From Arenibacter sp. P308M17 (GTDB lineage: Bacteria > Bacteroidota > Bacteroidia > Flavobacteriales > Flavobacteriaceae): DNA of 64,000 bases. Under the pieces are notes generated by a model. The model did not search any database. It saw only the letters and a program-made list of their open reading frames with translations, and had not been told where the DNA came from. The first letter of the stretch is position 1. Each line of letters starts with the position of its first letter. Shown one piece after another: positions 38,700-47,696 of this stretch. The position numbers and the translations under genes were made by a program. The DNA is taken from NCBI RefSeq assembly GCF_003426735.1, contig NZ_QVON01000003.1, positions 558,001 through 622,000 of the forward strand, given 5' to 3'.

Positions 38700-39749
38700 A
38701 TGTACATCACTATTACAGCCCAAAAACTCGGAGGTTCCTATTCCCCAAGTTCAGCAGGTTTTGTGGATTATCTGGGGAAGGAAAACCAAGGAGTGGAGGA
38801 GGACCTGCCTTCCTGCGAGGCAGGTATGGAACATTTTTTCAATCAGTACGGCGATCAAATTTCAGCAGAGGAAGTAGTAAGGAAAATCGATGGCAATACC
38901 GCTAAGCTGGAAAAGACCGAACCAAGGTTTTACTCTATTACTGTGAACCCCTCCAAATATGAACTTAACGCATTACAGAATCCAAGTGAAGACCTTAAGA
39001 CATATACCCGGGAACTGATGAAGGATTATGTGGCATCATTTAATCGGGAGATAAATGGACGGCAGGTTACTGTTGATGATATAAAGTACTATGCCAAGAT
39101 CGAGCAGCAAAGGACGTTTAAAGGAACGGATAAGCAAATCCGGGAAAATCAGCCCTTTGCTACAAAAATACTTGAGTTAAGGAATAACATAGGAAAGGTG
39201 GAAAACGGTACCATGGAGGGCAGTATTAAAAAGATGGAAAGACAGATCAACAGATTGGAACGCCAGGCCCCTCATCAACAAAATGGCCAACGAATCGTAC
39301 AGGGAATGGCCAAGGCTGGGAGCCAAAGTCATGTACATATCGTCATGAGTAGAAAGGATGCTTCCAATTCCTTCAGCTTGTCCCCAGGGAGCAAGTACAA
39401 AGCCTCCGAAACGGAGTTGCACGGAAAGATGGTCAAAAGAGGATTTGATAGGGATCAATTTTTTGAACGAGCGGAAAGGACCTTCGATAGGACCTTTGGA
39501 TACCAAAGAAACTTTTCGGAAAAATACAGTGCCCGAAAGGAGTTTATCAATAATCCGAAAATGTACTTTAATTCTTTGATGAGACTGCCCACCAACGAAA
39601 AGGCTATTGCCTTTAAAATAATGCGCGAAACAGGCCTTCCCATAATGGGTAGCATCCCGGTAAATAAAGCTCAGATAGCATTGAAAATTTTCAATAAGCT
39701 TAGGCAAGGGGTAGAGGGGGCCATCAAATCGAGTTCTATAGGAATCTAA
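38700..39749 (+). CDS. Relaxase / mobilization protein (DUF5712-like)
   Basis: Start 38700 (MYITITAQKLGGSYSPSSAG) is preferred over an upstream in-frame ATG at 38640 that overlaps bfmA. The protein has about 349 residues. The motif QSHVHIVMSRKD (about residue 210) supplies the two histidines expected for a relaxase metal site, and FYSITVNPSKYEL holds a candidate catalytic Tyr. It would nick oriT and pilot the strand through the tra pore. It lies between bfmA and the coupling-ATPase gene, as in Bfm-type mobilization modules. Confidence 0.78.
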   Translation: MYITITAQKLGGSYSPSSAGFVDYLGKENQGVEEDLPSCEAGMEHFFNQYGDQISAEEVVRKIDGNTAKLEKTEPRFYSITVNPSKYELNALQNPSEDLKTYTRELMKDYVASFNREINGRQVTVDDIKYYAKIEQQRTFKGTDKQIRENQPFATKILELRNNIGKVENGTMEGSIKKMERQINRLERQAPHQQNGQRIVQGMAKAGSQSHVHIVMSRKDASNSFSLSPGSKYKASETELHGKMVKRGFDRDQFFERAERTFDRTFGYQRNFSEKYSARKEFINNPKMYFNSLMRLPTNEKAIAFKIMRETGLPIMGSIPVNKAQIALKIFNKLRQGVEGAIKSSSIGI

Positions 39750-39758
39750 TTTAAGGGT

Positions 39759-41339
39759 ATGGAAATAGTGGATCCTTTCCTGATTTTCATGATCATCGGA
39801 TTGATCAGTATTCTGTTTTATATGTTGTTTAAGAACAATAAATTTGCGTTTGGTCTAAATATCTTACTTGTTTTGGGAATGTTGGTCGGGGCTGCCCAAT
39901 TAATGACGTTGTTGCAGGGAATACTATACTTAGCATGTCCCTTATTACTTATCAATACGGTTTTATATGTTTTTCTTCATAAAAAGGATATAGCTGAATC
40001 CATTAATGATAAATATCAAGTCAGCTTTAAAACTACCAAGGGAAATTTCCAAATCAATAACATCAAACGGGGCGTTTCCATTATAGGATCTGCGGGAAGT
40101 GGAAAGACCGAAAGTGTGGTCTATGGCTTTCTACAACATTTTAATAGACATGGTTTCTGTGGGGTCATCCATGATTATAAGGATTTTGAGATTTCCGAGA
40201 TGGCTTATCCACTGTTCAAGGATTCCGACATCCCTTTTAAAGTGATATCCTTTGATAAGATCATTCATCGGGTGAATCCCATAGCACCTCGATATTTGGA
40301 GAATCCGGAAAGTGTAAACGAGGTATCCCGGGTATTGATAGAGAACCTTTTGGAACAGAAAGATTCCGTTTCGATTGGCGCTACCAAGTTTTTCCACGAT
40401 GCCGCGGAAGGGTTGATAGGTGGATTGATCTGGAGACTCAAGTCTTCCTATCCCGAATATTGCACTTTGCCACACGTCATCGCAATATACCATTACCTGG
40501 ATACTGAGAGCCTTATTACATTTTTGGAGTCCAATATAATCTCCAAAGGAATGGCCGATGCTTTTATTAGCGGGATGGATTCGGACAGGCAGACCGCAGG
40601 GGTGAAAGGGACATTAAGCAATGCATTAAAAAGGATAAGTACCCCACGAATATTTATGGCCCTGTCCGCGGATGAAGTGCCGCTCAATATCAACCACAAG
40701 GATAATCCTGCCGTTATTTCCGTGGTGAACAATCCTAGGTTTGAAACCTCGTATTCACCAATAATTGCCACTATTATCCACACAATAACCAAACAGATGA
40801 GTGTTAGACATTCTAAACCTTCTTTTTTATTAATGGAAGAAGCCCCTACCATTAAACTTTTGAACATGCACCGGATTCCCGCAACTCTTCGGAGTTATGA
40901 CATAACAACGATCTATGTTATGCAGGACAAGATTCAAAATGATATGATGTACGGTGATAAGGCGAGCAGGGCGATTTTGAGCAACTTGTCCTATCAGTTT
41001 TTTGGAAAGGTCAATGATCCTGACACTGCAAAATATTATGAACGATTTTTTGAGATTATCAAAGACCCAACCAAGAGTGTTAGCCGAGGCCATAGTCTTG
41101 ATTTTGATACCCGAGTAACCACAGGAGAAAAGGAAATTCCGAAAATTAGAGCGGATGTGTTTTTTCGATTGGAACAAGGCGAATTTATCACCTATGCAGA
41201 TGGAAAGGACAAAAAGGTGCAATTTAAATTACAGGCCATTCGCCGGGGTCTTCCTAAACCTTCCAAAGAATTTACTAAGTCTGATCTAGAAACTAATTTC
41301 GAGAGAATTTATAGAGAAGCCAGGTCTATATTTGAGTAA
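39759..41339 (+). CDS. Type IV coupling ATPase (TraG/TraD-like, MobC type)
   Basis: A 526-residue inner-membrane ATPase. Hydrophobic segments lie at residues about 5-25 and 30-70. Walker A is IIGSAGSGKTES (about 112) and Walker B is SFLLMEEAPT. It links the relaxase-DNA complex to the conjugation pore. The gene begins 9 nt after the relaxase gene, so both are one transcription unit. Confidence 0.9.
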   Translation: MEIVDPFLIFMIIGLISILFYMLFKNNKFAFGLNILLVLGMLVGAAQLMTLLQGILYLACPLLLINTVLYVFLHKKDIAESINDKYQVSFKTTKGNFQINNIKRGVSIIGSAGSGKTESVVYGFLQHFNRHGFCGVIHDYKDFEISEMAYPLFKDSDIPFKVISFDKIIHRVNPIAPRYLENPESVNEVSRVLIENLLEQKDSVSIGATKFFHDAAEGLIGGLIWRLKSSYPEYCTLPHVIAIYHYLDTESLITFLESNIISKGMADAFISGMDSDRQTAGVKGTLSNALKRISTPRIFMALSADEVPLNINHKDNPAVISVVNNPRFETSYSPIIATIIHTITKQMSVRHSKPSFLLMEEAPTIKLLNMHRIPATLRSYDITTIYVMQDKIQNDMMYGDKASRAILSNLSYQFFGKVNDPDTAKYYERFFEIIKDPTKSVSRGHSLDFDTRVTTGEKEIPKIRADVFFRLEQGEFITYADGKDKKVQFKLQAIRRGLPKPSKEFTKSDLETNFERIYREARSIFE

Positions 41340-41556
41340 AATTTTCTGATAATATTATAGGAGGGGTATTAATTGAGTGGTTACACTAATAGCATTTTCA
41401 GTTTCGTTAAATCGCACTTTATAGAATCAGTAAAGTATATTTAATCGACCCTTTTATTAAACTTTATAGCCTTACAATATTTATTGATTTTAAATAGTTT
41501 AAAGTATCGTACTAAATAATTAGTTTGTATTTTGAGGTTTATTTAAACTTTGGGTC
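41340..41556. other. Spacer between mobilization module and recombinase
   Basis: An AT-rich gap of 217 nt without a clear hairpin. Crossover sites of serine recombinases often lie just upstream of their gene, so a res-like site could be here, but no convincing inverted repeat was identified. Confidence 0.3.
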
Positions 41557-42174
41557 ATGGTTTTTGGATACGCTAGGGTAAGTACTGCAGAACAGAATCT
41601 GGATTTACAATTAGATGCCTTTTTAAAAGAAGGCATTGATACAAAGAACATTTACACGGATAAAGTTTCCAGTTCACAAGAAGAACGTAAAAGCTTAAGC
41701 AAACTTCTGGACTATGCCCGTGAAGGGGACACTATTGTCGTTTGGAAATTGGACCGCCTGGCCAGAAGCTTGATTCATTTTACAAACTTTATCAATCAAT
41801 TGAATGAAAAGGGTGTCAAGTTCCGGAGCATTACCGAACCTTTTTTGGATACCACGGACAAGTCTTCACATTCCCAATTCATTGTAAACATGTTCGCTGC
41901 CCTAGCACAGTTAGAACGGGATATTATTATTGAACGAACCAAGGCAGGTTTGGCCTCCGCGAGAGCAAGGGGTAAAATATTAGGTGCCCCTACGGGCATC
42001 AGTAATAAAAATCAACAAAAAGCCATAATTTGCGAACAGTACTTTAAAGAGGGTAAATTAACCGTTTCTGAAATTTGCGAGAGAGTGAATATTTCTAGAG
42101 CAACGTATTACAAGTATTTAAGGCATAGAGGGCTTAATGGGAAGCTTCGTCCTTACAATGCGGACAGTAAATAA
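41557..42174 (+). CDS. Serine recombinase (resolvase/invertase family)
   Basis: A 205-residue protein with the catalytic-domain start MVFGYARVSTAEQNLDLQ (catalytic Ser9). VWKLDRLARSL, FAALAQLERDIIIERTKAGL and a C-terminal helix-turn-helix (TVSEICERVNISRATYYKYL) follow. It acts on short sites to resolve or invert DNA. The last 150 bp recur nearly unchanged at 47067-47216, and a related but diverged 3' end lies at 44859-45089. The intact gene therefore stands at the head of an array of cargo blocks separated by recombinase ends. Confidence 0.93.
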   Translation: MVFGYARVSTAEQNLDLQLDAFLKEGIDTKNIYTDKVSSSQEERKSLSKLLDYAREGDTIVVWKLDRLARSLIHFTNFINQLNEKGVKFRSITEPFLDTTDKSSHSQFIVNMFAALAQLERDIIIERTKAGLASARARGKILGAPTGISNKNQQKAIICEQYFKEGKLTVSEICERVNISRATYYKYLRHRGLNGKLRPYNADSK

Positions 42175-42179
42175 AGGAT
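42169..42179. repeat. 11-bp direct repeat at cargo boundary, copy 1
   Basis: AAATAAAGGAT spans the stop codon of the recombinase gene. The same 11 bases occur at 47058-47068, exactly where the later copy of the recombinase 3' end begins. The pair brackets the cargo at 42180-47057 and may mark a recombination or integration point. Confidence 0.55.
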
Positions 42180-42273
42180 TTATAAATCAAAAAACTAGAA
42201 GTACTCACAAAGCAGAAATATAGTAACTTGTTACTATATCCGTGACGTTACCTGCAAGCTGAAAAATAAAAAT

Positions 42274-42357
42274 ATGAACAAAACAACTAAAATACTAATC
42301 ATACTAATTTTCACATCAATGTCTTTCAATAAAGTTTTTTCTCAAGAGATAATGTAG
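42274..42357 (+). CDS. Short signal-peptide ORF, probable gene remnant
   Basis: 27 codons encode a clear secretion leader (MNKTTKILIILIFTSMSF, cleavage near FSQ) that stops four residues after the predicted cleavage site. It is probably the truncated start of an exported protein gene, left at a cargo junction. Confidence 0.4.
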   Translation: MNKTTKILIILIFTSMSFNKVFSQEIM

Positions 42358-42369
42358 GCTTCCCTAAAA

Positions 42370-44139
42370 ATGAATGAAATTCCAGATGAATTAAAAGAAT
42401 TCTATAACTCAATTGAAAATCTCAATTCATTGAGCATTTGGAATATTCATAGAGAAATTAAACAAACTACAAGAATCGAAGGAGATTGGGAGGATAAACT
42501 AATCATCGAAAGAAAATCATTAAACTATAATTTAAATAAAGGGGAACTAAAAACTAATGTTCAAGTCACTGACTCAAAAGGTCAAATTGTAGGAATTGGA
42601 CTTGAAAAGAAAGACCTAGAATATTTAAAGAACAGATTAGACGAAACTCAAAACACTTGGCTAAAATCTAGATATTCACACCTATTATGGCAAGAAACAA
42701 AACACAACAAATATGCGGAAATAGCAATTGATAATTATATTCAAACTATAAACAGAATAAAATCAGATGAAGCTAATGAATTACCTATTATTCTTTCAGC
42801 TATTCTAAATATATCAAAAAGGTCAAAGAAGAAAATAGAACAAGCTAAAGAATTAGCAATTATATTGATTCACGACTTACCAAATTGGTTTAAACCAAAT
42901 ATTCTAAATTCAATTTTAGATAATAATATACTTTCAAGTGAAGAACTAAATGATATAGCAGAGAAATTACCAAATTGGATAGAAGATGACAAATCTGTTT
43001 CATATTTTTCTAATAAAAGCACATTGGATTCTGGAATAAGACTTTATAATTCTCTCGAACTTCCATTGAATAAATTATACGAGTTATTAGCTAAAAATGA
43101 AGATGTAATTATCGAGCAACATCCAGAAGATACTGACTTTGTAAAATATACAACCATTGGCACTAAAGCTAAATATTTAAGGCTAGCAGGAAAACTAGAT
43201 GAAGCTGAAGAAGTTTTAAAAGAATATAATAGATTAAAACAAACAGTAAAACTTGGAAAAGTAAGTTGGCAACTTGGTGAAAAAGAAACAGAAATGTTTA
43301 ATGAATATCTTAATATGAAATCTAAAATCATTTTAGATATGCCAACTGAAGGTATTCTTGCTTTCTTTTCAATTAATGAGGACATACTTGTTGATCCAAT
43401 TGAGAATGAAGAAAACGCGAAAAAATCAATAAAGAAGTCAATTAGCTATCTCTTTAGCACAAGTGTTTTTGACATAAACAGCAACTTCAAGAACCTCAAA
43501 GATTCAGAGAAAATTGACAAAGAAATAATTCAAGGCTATACAATTTCTCACGGAGTTAAATGTTCCAGCCTTTTTCTAAAAGTATTCGTAGATGGTATTT
43601 TAGCAGGTAAATTAAATTATTACAAAATATTCGAGTTCTTGGAAACTCATACTTGGTATGGTGTTAAATTCAAACGAGGAATGACTGACAATGAAATTGA
43701 CCAAAACTCATCTTGGTTGACAATGCTTGCCCCTGGAATTCATAATTTATTCGCTCAATTTGAACTATCAGTATTGATGAATACTAATAAAATCAATAAT
43801 TTCATTTTAGCAATGGACTCTTTGACTATCAAGTTTGAAGGAGCTTTAAGAGATTTTATTCGTTTGTCTGGTGGAAATACGTCTACATCAAAAAGAGGAG
43901 AAATCAAGGAACAACTTCTAGAAGAATTACTAGACAATCCAACAACAAAAAAACATTTCACAATAAAGGATATTGAGCTATTCAAATACACATTCACATT
44001 AAAAGGGAAAAATTTGAGGAATAATATAGCACATTCATTTTTACAATACTCTGATTATAACTTACAAGCTGTTATATTAGTTTTCTTCTGTATTTTAAGA
44101 CTTGGAAAATATACATTTGAAGAAAAAACCCGAAGCTAA
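42370..44139 (+). CDS. DUF4209-like protein with HEPN-type motif
   Basis: A 589-residue cytoplasmic, mostly helical protein, strongly AT-rich in coding sequence. The C-terminal 150 residues contain FEGALRDFIRLSGGNTSTS and LRNNIAHSF; R550 and H555 form an Rx4H pattern like that of HEPN ribonucleases. The overall layout recalls DUF4209 proteins, which are found on mobile elements. An RNA-cleaving defence or abortive-infection role is an inference. It is the first gene of the first cargo block, followed 109 nt later by a small membrane protein that may be its partner. Confidence 0.55.
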   Translation: MNEIPDELKEFYNSIENLNSLSIWNIHREIKQTTRIEGDWEDKLIIERKSLNYNLNKGELKTNVQVTDSKGQIVGIGLEKKDLEYLKNRLDETQNTWLKSRYSHLLWQETKHNKYAEIAIDNYIQTINRIKSDEANELPIILSAILNISKRSKKKIEQAKELAIILIHDLPNWFKPNILNSILDNNILSSEELNDIAEKLPNWIEDDKSVSYFSNKSTLDSGIRLYNSLELPLNKLYELLAKNEDVIIEQHPEDTDFVKYTTIGTKAKYLRLAGKLDEAEEVLKEYNRLKQTVKLGKVSWQLGEKETEMFNEYLNMKSKIILDMPTEGILAFFSINEDILVDPIENEENAKKSIKKSISYLFSTSVFDINSNFKNLKDSEKIDKEIIQGYTISHGVKCSSLFLKVFVDGILAGKLNYYKIFEFLETHTWYGVKFKRGMTDNEIDQNSSWLTMLAPGIHNLFAQFELSVLMNTNKINNFILAMDSLTIKFEGALRDFIRLSGGNTSTSKRGEIKEQLLEELLDNPTTKKHFTIKDIELFKYTFTLKGKNLRNNIAHSFLQYSDYNLQAVILVFFCILRLGKYTFEEKTRS

Positions 44140-44248
44140 GACGTGTAAAATTTATTGCTAGATAAACCCAACTTAAGTAAGTCTTAGCAGACTTTCTGTC
44201 TGTAATTTATTTGCTAACTTTAGTGCTGAAACACGCAACGAAATCATA

Positions 44249-44803
44249 ATGAAGGAAAAAAAAACAAATAAAATCAATTTTGGATTATGGATTTTTTTGT
44301 CTGTAATTATCGTTGCTGTGCTATTTGCTATAATTTGGCACATTACCTTCAATGGATATTCGTTTCCTGAAAACTCAAATGAATTTGGAGACAGTTTTGG
44401 CATGGCAAATGCGCTATTCTCGGCATTAGCTTTCGCATTTCTCATTGTCACAGCCTTAATGCAAAGAAAGGAGCTTGAGTTACAAAGAGAAGAGCTAATG
44501 GAAACAAGGTATGAACTCAAAAAATCTGTCACTGCCCAGGATGCCAGTCAACAGGCATTAAATATTCAAGTGCGTATAATGGCAAAGCAAGCAATGTTGA
44601 CTTCTTATCAAAGCTTGTATCAACTGAACTTAGATAACTCTAGAAACCTGGTGGATCCTATTAAAGACATACAGGAATCAAAAAAGGAGGCTAAGGTGTA
44701 CCTTGGACTAATCGAGCACATGGTTAAGGAATTGGAAAAGGAGCAAGAATTATTTGCCAACCCTGACATTATTGAATTAATAAAACTAACAAGGAAATTA
44801 TGA
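44249..44803 (+). CDS. Membrane-anchored coiled-coil protein
   Basis: A 184-residue protein with two transmembrane helices (about 13-34 and 50-70). A coiled coil rich in Glu/Gln/Lys follows (QRKELELQREELMETRYELK), then a helical C-terminus. The family is not recognised. Proteins of this shape occur in mobile defence cargo as membrane sensors or effectors, so it could work with the DUF4209-like protein upstream; this is inference from position. Confidence 0.5.
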   Translation: MKEKKTNKINFGLWIFLSVIIVAVLFAIIWHITFNGYSFPENSNEFGDSFGMANALFSALAFAFLIVTALMQRKELELQREELMETRYELKKSVTAQDASQQALNIQVRIMAKQAMLTSYQSLYQLNLDNSRNLVDPIKDIQESKKEAKVYLGLIEHMVKELEKEQELFANPDIIELIKLTRKL

Positions 44804-44858
44804 CCTCTTGGTTTTAAGAGGTTTCCAGAAGGTCTAATAAACGATTATCAAATGTAAA

Positions 44859-45089
44859 AAGGTTGGGTTAGAATATACAAGACGACGCGGAAAAATTTTA
44901 GGCGCCCCAAAAGGTATTAGTAAGAAAAATCAACAAAAAGCTGTACTTTGTGAACAGTACTTTAAGGAAGGCCTTCTTACAGTAACTGAGATATGTGAAC
45001 GGCTTTAAACTTCAATGGCAACTTATTATAAGTACTTGAGGTACCGAGGGCTTGATGGGAAGTTAAGACCATATCCACAAAAATTATGA
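44859..45089 (+). pseudogene. Diverged 3' end of a serine recombinase gene
   Basis: The frame encodes RRRGKILGAPKGISKKNQ and KAVLCEQYFKEG, then TVTEICERL, a stop, and ATYYKYLRYRGLDGKLRPY to a final stop at 45087. It aligns without net indels to the last 77 codons of the recombinase at 41557, but at clearly lower identity, so it derives from a related gene. The catalytic domain is absent. It lies between the membrane-protein gene and the OLD nuclease gene and marks a cargo boundary. Confidence 0.85.
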
Positions 45090-45140
45090 ATAAATCGTGT
45101 TACCTACTTCCACGAAAGACTAATTAAACAGAACTATTCT

Positions 45141-47030
45141 ATGAAGTTAGAAAAAATAACACTTAAAAATTTTAGATGTTATAATACCCGAACGGTCTTT
45201 AAAGTCGACGATTTAAATTGCTTGATTGGTAAAAATGATGTCGGTAAATCAACAATTTTAGAAGGACTTGAAGCCTTCTTTAATGATGGTATTGACTCCG
45301 GTGATTTATCTACAAATAGTGATGGAACAGAGATAGAAATTACCTGCGAGTTTTCAGCAGTTCCAGATACCATAATTCTTGATACTACAATAGAAACAAG
45401 TCCAATGGAAGAAGGAATACTTAACGAAGCTGGGAATCTTGAGATAATCAGAGTTTTTAAGATTGGTAAAACCATAGGGAAATCAATTTTCTTGAATGTG
45501 CAAAATTATGCCCATGCCGAATTATCAAACCTTTTAGAACTTAAAAATGATACTTTAAAGGCGAAAGCTCAAGTATTAGGAGTCGATTTAACCGGGGTTA
45601 CTTTAACAAAAAATCCTCCCATTAGAAGTGCTTTTAGAAATCATTTTGGTCGTGACAAAGTTAACATGAGAATTAAAGTAGATGGAAATTTAACTACAGA
45701 AAACAATCTTAAAGCAGTTTGGGGTAAGCTAAAAGCTATGCTACCAATTTTTTCACTTTTCAAAGTTGATAAAAATCTCGATGATAAAGATGGTGATGTA
45801 CAAGACCCAATGAAAAGTGCCATAGAGGAAACCCTAGCTATTGAAGCCATTAGGACAAGAATGGAAGAAATAGAAAATATGGTTAGGCTGCAATCTACAG
45901 ATGTAGCTGATCGAATAATTGCAAAACTAAAAGACATAGATGCTTCCTTGGCTGAAACGCTGAAATCCGATCTTAGAAAACAACCTAACTGGAAAGGCCT
46001 TTTTGATCTTACACTTTTTAACGAAGATGGAATTCCTTTGAATAAAAGAGGAAGTGGGATAAGGAGATTAGTTTTGCTTAGTTTTTTTCAAGCACAAGCA
46101 GAAAAAAGGAAAGCAGATCAGAGCGCACCTGCTATAATTTATGCTATTGAAGAACCTGAAACGTCGCAACATCCTAATCACCAAAAATTACTTATACAAG
46201 CTTTAATAGAATTGGGCGAAAGCGAAAATACACAAGTTTTTTTCACCTCTCATAGTGCAAATTTAGTTAGAGAAATACCTATCCAGTCGCTAAGATATAT
46301 TACCAATACCGGTGCAGGCCTTCAGATAGAATATGCTTGGAATTTTGAAACAGAAGAAGAAATTCAAGAAACAATTGATTCCGTAATAACTACATTGGGT
46401 ATTTTACCTAATCCAAAAGACTCGATTAAAGTTTTAGTCTATGTAGAAGGAAATAATGATGTTCTAGCATTAAAGAGGTACAGTACAATCTATCAAATGG
46501 AAGGAGAGGAGACAATAGATTTAAATGATCCTTCAGTTGGATGGGTTATAACAGGTGGTTCTTCTCTTAAACATTATGTCGAGAATAGTTATCTGTCCGG
46601 TTTAGGCAAACCGGAGGTTCATATTTATGACGGTGATGACATTACTTATATAAATGCAGTAAAAGAAATAAATGCAATGGGAAATCCTAATAAAGTTGCA
46701 TATAACACTTCAAGACGGGAACTAGAAAACTATTTGCATTATGAAGCAATAAACGAAGCCTATTCTGCAAATGGAAGCCAATGTCAACTATCTGCATTAG
46801 ATGAGCAGGATGATGTTCCTATAATAGTAGCAGAGCATACATATACCCTAGCAGGAGGGGATTGGGCAGCACTGGGCTTCGAAAAGCAAAAAAAGAAATC
46901 TGACAGCAAGAAAAAGTTACTTAATACTCAAGCAGTAGAATTAATGACTCTAGCGAGATTAAAAGAGACCGATGGGTACACGGAAATTAGAGGTTGGTTA
47001 GATCAAATTGAAGTATCTTCAAGATTATAG
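45141..47030 (+). CDS. OLD-family ATPase/Toprim nuclease
   Basis: A 629-residue protein. The N-terminal ABC-type ATPase has Walker A LIGKNDVGKSTIL (about residue 30), signature RGSGIRRLVLLSF, Walker B IYAIEEPETSQHP and the H-loop FFTSHSANL. The C-terminal Toprim nuclease has the acidic motifs VLVYVEGNND and VHIYDGDDIT. OLD proteins cut DNA and occur in anti-phage systems. No helicase partner gene (as in Gabija) lies next to it, so it looks like a stand-alone form. Recombinase-gene 3' ends flank it on both sides, which makes it a self-contained cargo block. Confidence 0.88.
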   Translation: MKLEKITLKNFRCYNTRTVFKVDDLNCLIGKNDVGKSTILEGLEAFFNDGIDSGDLSTNSDGTEIEITCEFSAVPDTIILDTTIETSPMEEGILNEAGNLEIIRVFKIGKTIGKSIFLNVQNYAHAELSNLLELKNDTLKAKAQVLGVDLTGVTLTKNPPIRSAFRNHFGRDKVNMRIKVDGNLTTENNLKAVWGKLKAMLPIFSLFKVDKNLDDKDGDVQDPMKSAIEETLAIEAIRTRMEEIENMVRLQSTDVADRIIAKLKDIDASLAETLKSDLRKQPNWKGLFDLTLFNEDGIPLNKRGSGIRRLVLLSFFQAQAEKRKADQSAPAIIYAIEEPETSQHPNHQKLLIQALIELGESENTQVFFTSHSANLVREIPIQSLRYITNTGAGLQIEYAWNFETEEEIQETIDSVITTLGILPNPKDSIKVLVYVEGNNDVLALKRYSTIYQMEGEETIDLNDPSVGWVITGGSSLKHYVENSYLSGLGKPEVHIYDGDDITYINAVKEINAMGNPNKVAYNTSRRELENYLHYEAINEAYSANGSQCQLSALDEQDDVPIIVAEHTYTLAGGDWAALGFEKQKKKSDSKKKLLNTQAVELMTLARLKETDGYTEIRGWLDQIEVSSRL

Positions 47031-47057
47031 ATTATGTAATATTTAATAAGAAAGTTC

Positions 47058-47216
47058 AAATAAAGGATAATTTGCGAACAGTACTTTAAAGAGGGTAAAT
47101 TAACCGTTTCTGAAATTTGCGAGAGAGTGAATATTTCTAGAGCAACGTATTACAAGTATTTAAGACATAGAGGGCTTAATGGGAAACTTCGTACTTACAA
47201 TGCAGACAATAATTAA
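47058..47216 (+). repeat. Near-identical second copy of the recombinase 3' end
   Basis: From 47067 to 47216 the sequence repeats the last 150 bp of the recombinase gene (42025-42174). Only about six differences, all in the distal part, were noticed. It encodes IICEQYFKEGKLTVSEIC and onward to a stop. The 11 bp just before and into it (47058-47068, AAATAAAGGAT) repeat the bases around the stop codon of the intact gene. The catalytic part is missing, so this is a remnant or recombination scar rather than a gene. Confidence 0.88.
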
Positions 47217-47299
47217 AGAATTAGTTACCTTAGTTTTTATAAATAATATATAGTTAATAGCTATATCCAATTGTAGGCAACAATTATATTAAAAAAATA

Positions 47300-47343
47300 A
47301 AGTTCACTTAATTAGTGAACTTTTTTATTTATTTGTACCTTTG
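47300..47343 (+). promoter_or_regulatory. higBA promoter and operator
   Basis: A 9-bp perfect inverted repeat AAGTTCACT / AGTGAACTT (47300-47308 and 47314-47322) lies 13 bp upstream of TACCTTTG (47336-47343), an exact fit to the Bacteroidota -7 box TAnnTTTG. The toxin start follows at 47364. The palindrome overlaps the expected -33 region, as in antitoxin-repressed toxin-antitoxin promoters; with its flanking A/T runs it could also terminate upstream transcripts. Confidence 0.65.
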
Positions 47344-47363
47344 CACTATGGTAAAAGAAAGTT

Positions 47364-47684
47364 ATGGAAATAAACTTCGAGAAAGATTATTTAGAAGAAC
47401 TGTATGAAAACGGAAAGGCTCGAAGCAAAAAACACAGGTTTCAACCAAGCGTTATCAAAAAGTATATACAAACAATAGATAAATTAAGAGTTGCAAAAAA
47501 TACAGAAGAGTTATATCCCATTAAGAGTTTGAACTATGAACGGCTTATTGGCGATAAAAAAGGATTAGAATCTGTTCGAGTCGATGGCAAATATCGAATA
47601 GAATTTCTAACTACACTAGAAGGAGAAGAACCTAATAGTATTACAATATGCTCAATTATTGAATTGAGTAATCACTACAAGTAA
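47364..47684 (+). CDS. higB: HigB/RelE-type mRNA-interferase toxin
   Basis: A 106-residue basic protein with the RelE/HigB layout: an N-terminal helix pair (YLEELYENGKARSKKHRFQP), the middle strand block LIGDKKGLESVRVDGKYRIEF, and a C-terminal strand with SIIELSNHYK. Members cleave mRNA on ribosomes. The antitoxin gene begins 13 nt downstream, and the toxin-first order is typical of HigBA. Confidence 0.85.
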   Translation: MEINFEKDYLEELYENGKARSKKHRFQPSVIKKYIQTIDKLRVAKNTEELYPIKSLNYERLIGDKKGLESVRVDGKYRIEFLTTLEGEEPNSITICSIIELSNHYK

Positions 47685-47696
47685 ATACTGGGAAAA

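Noticed and set aside
45141-47030. Gabija system (GajA-like OLD protein)
   Set aside because: No UvrD-like helicase gene is adjacent, so the two-gene system is not complete here.
42247-47230. Shared GTTACCT after all three recombinase 3' ends (42247, 45099, 47224)
   Set aside because: Only seven bases, and the distance from the stop codon is very different for the intact gene; chance is likely.
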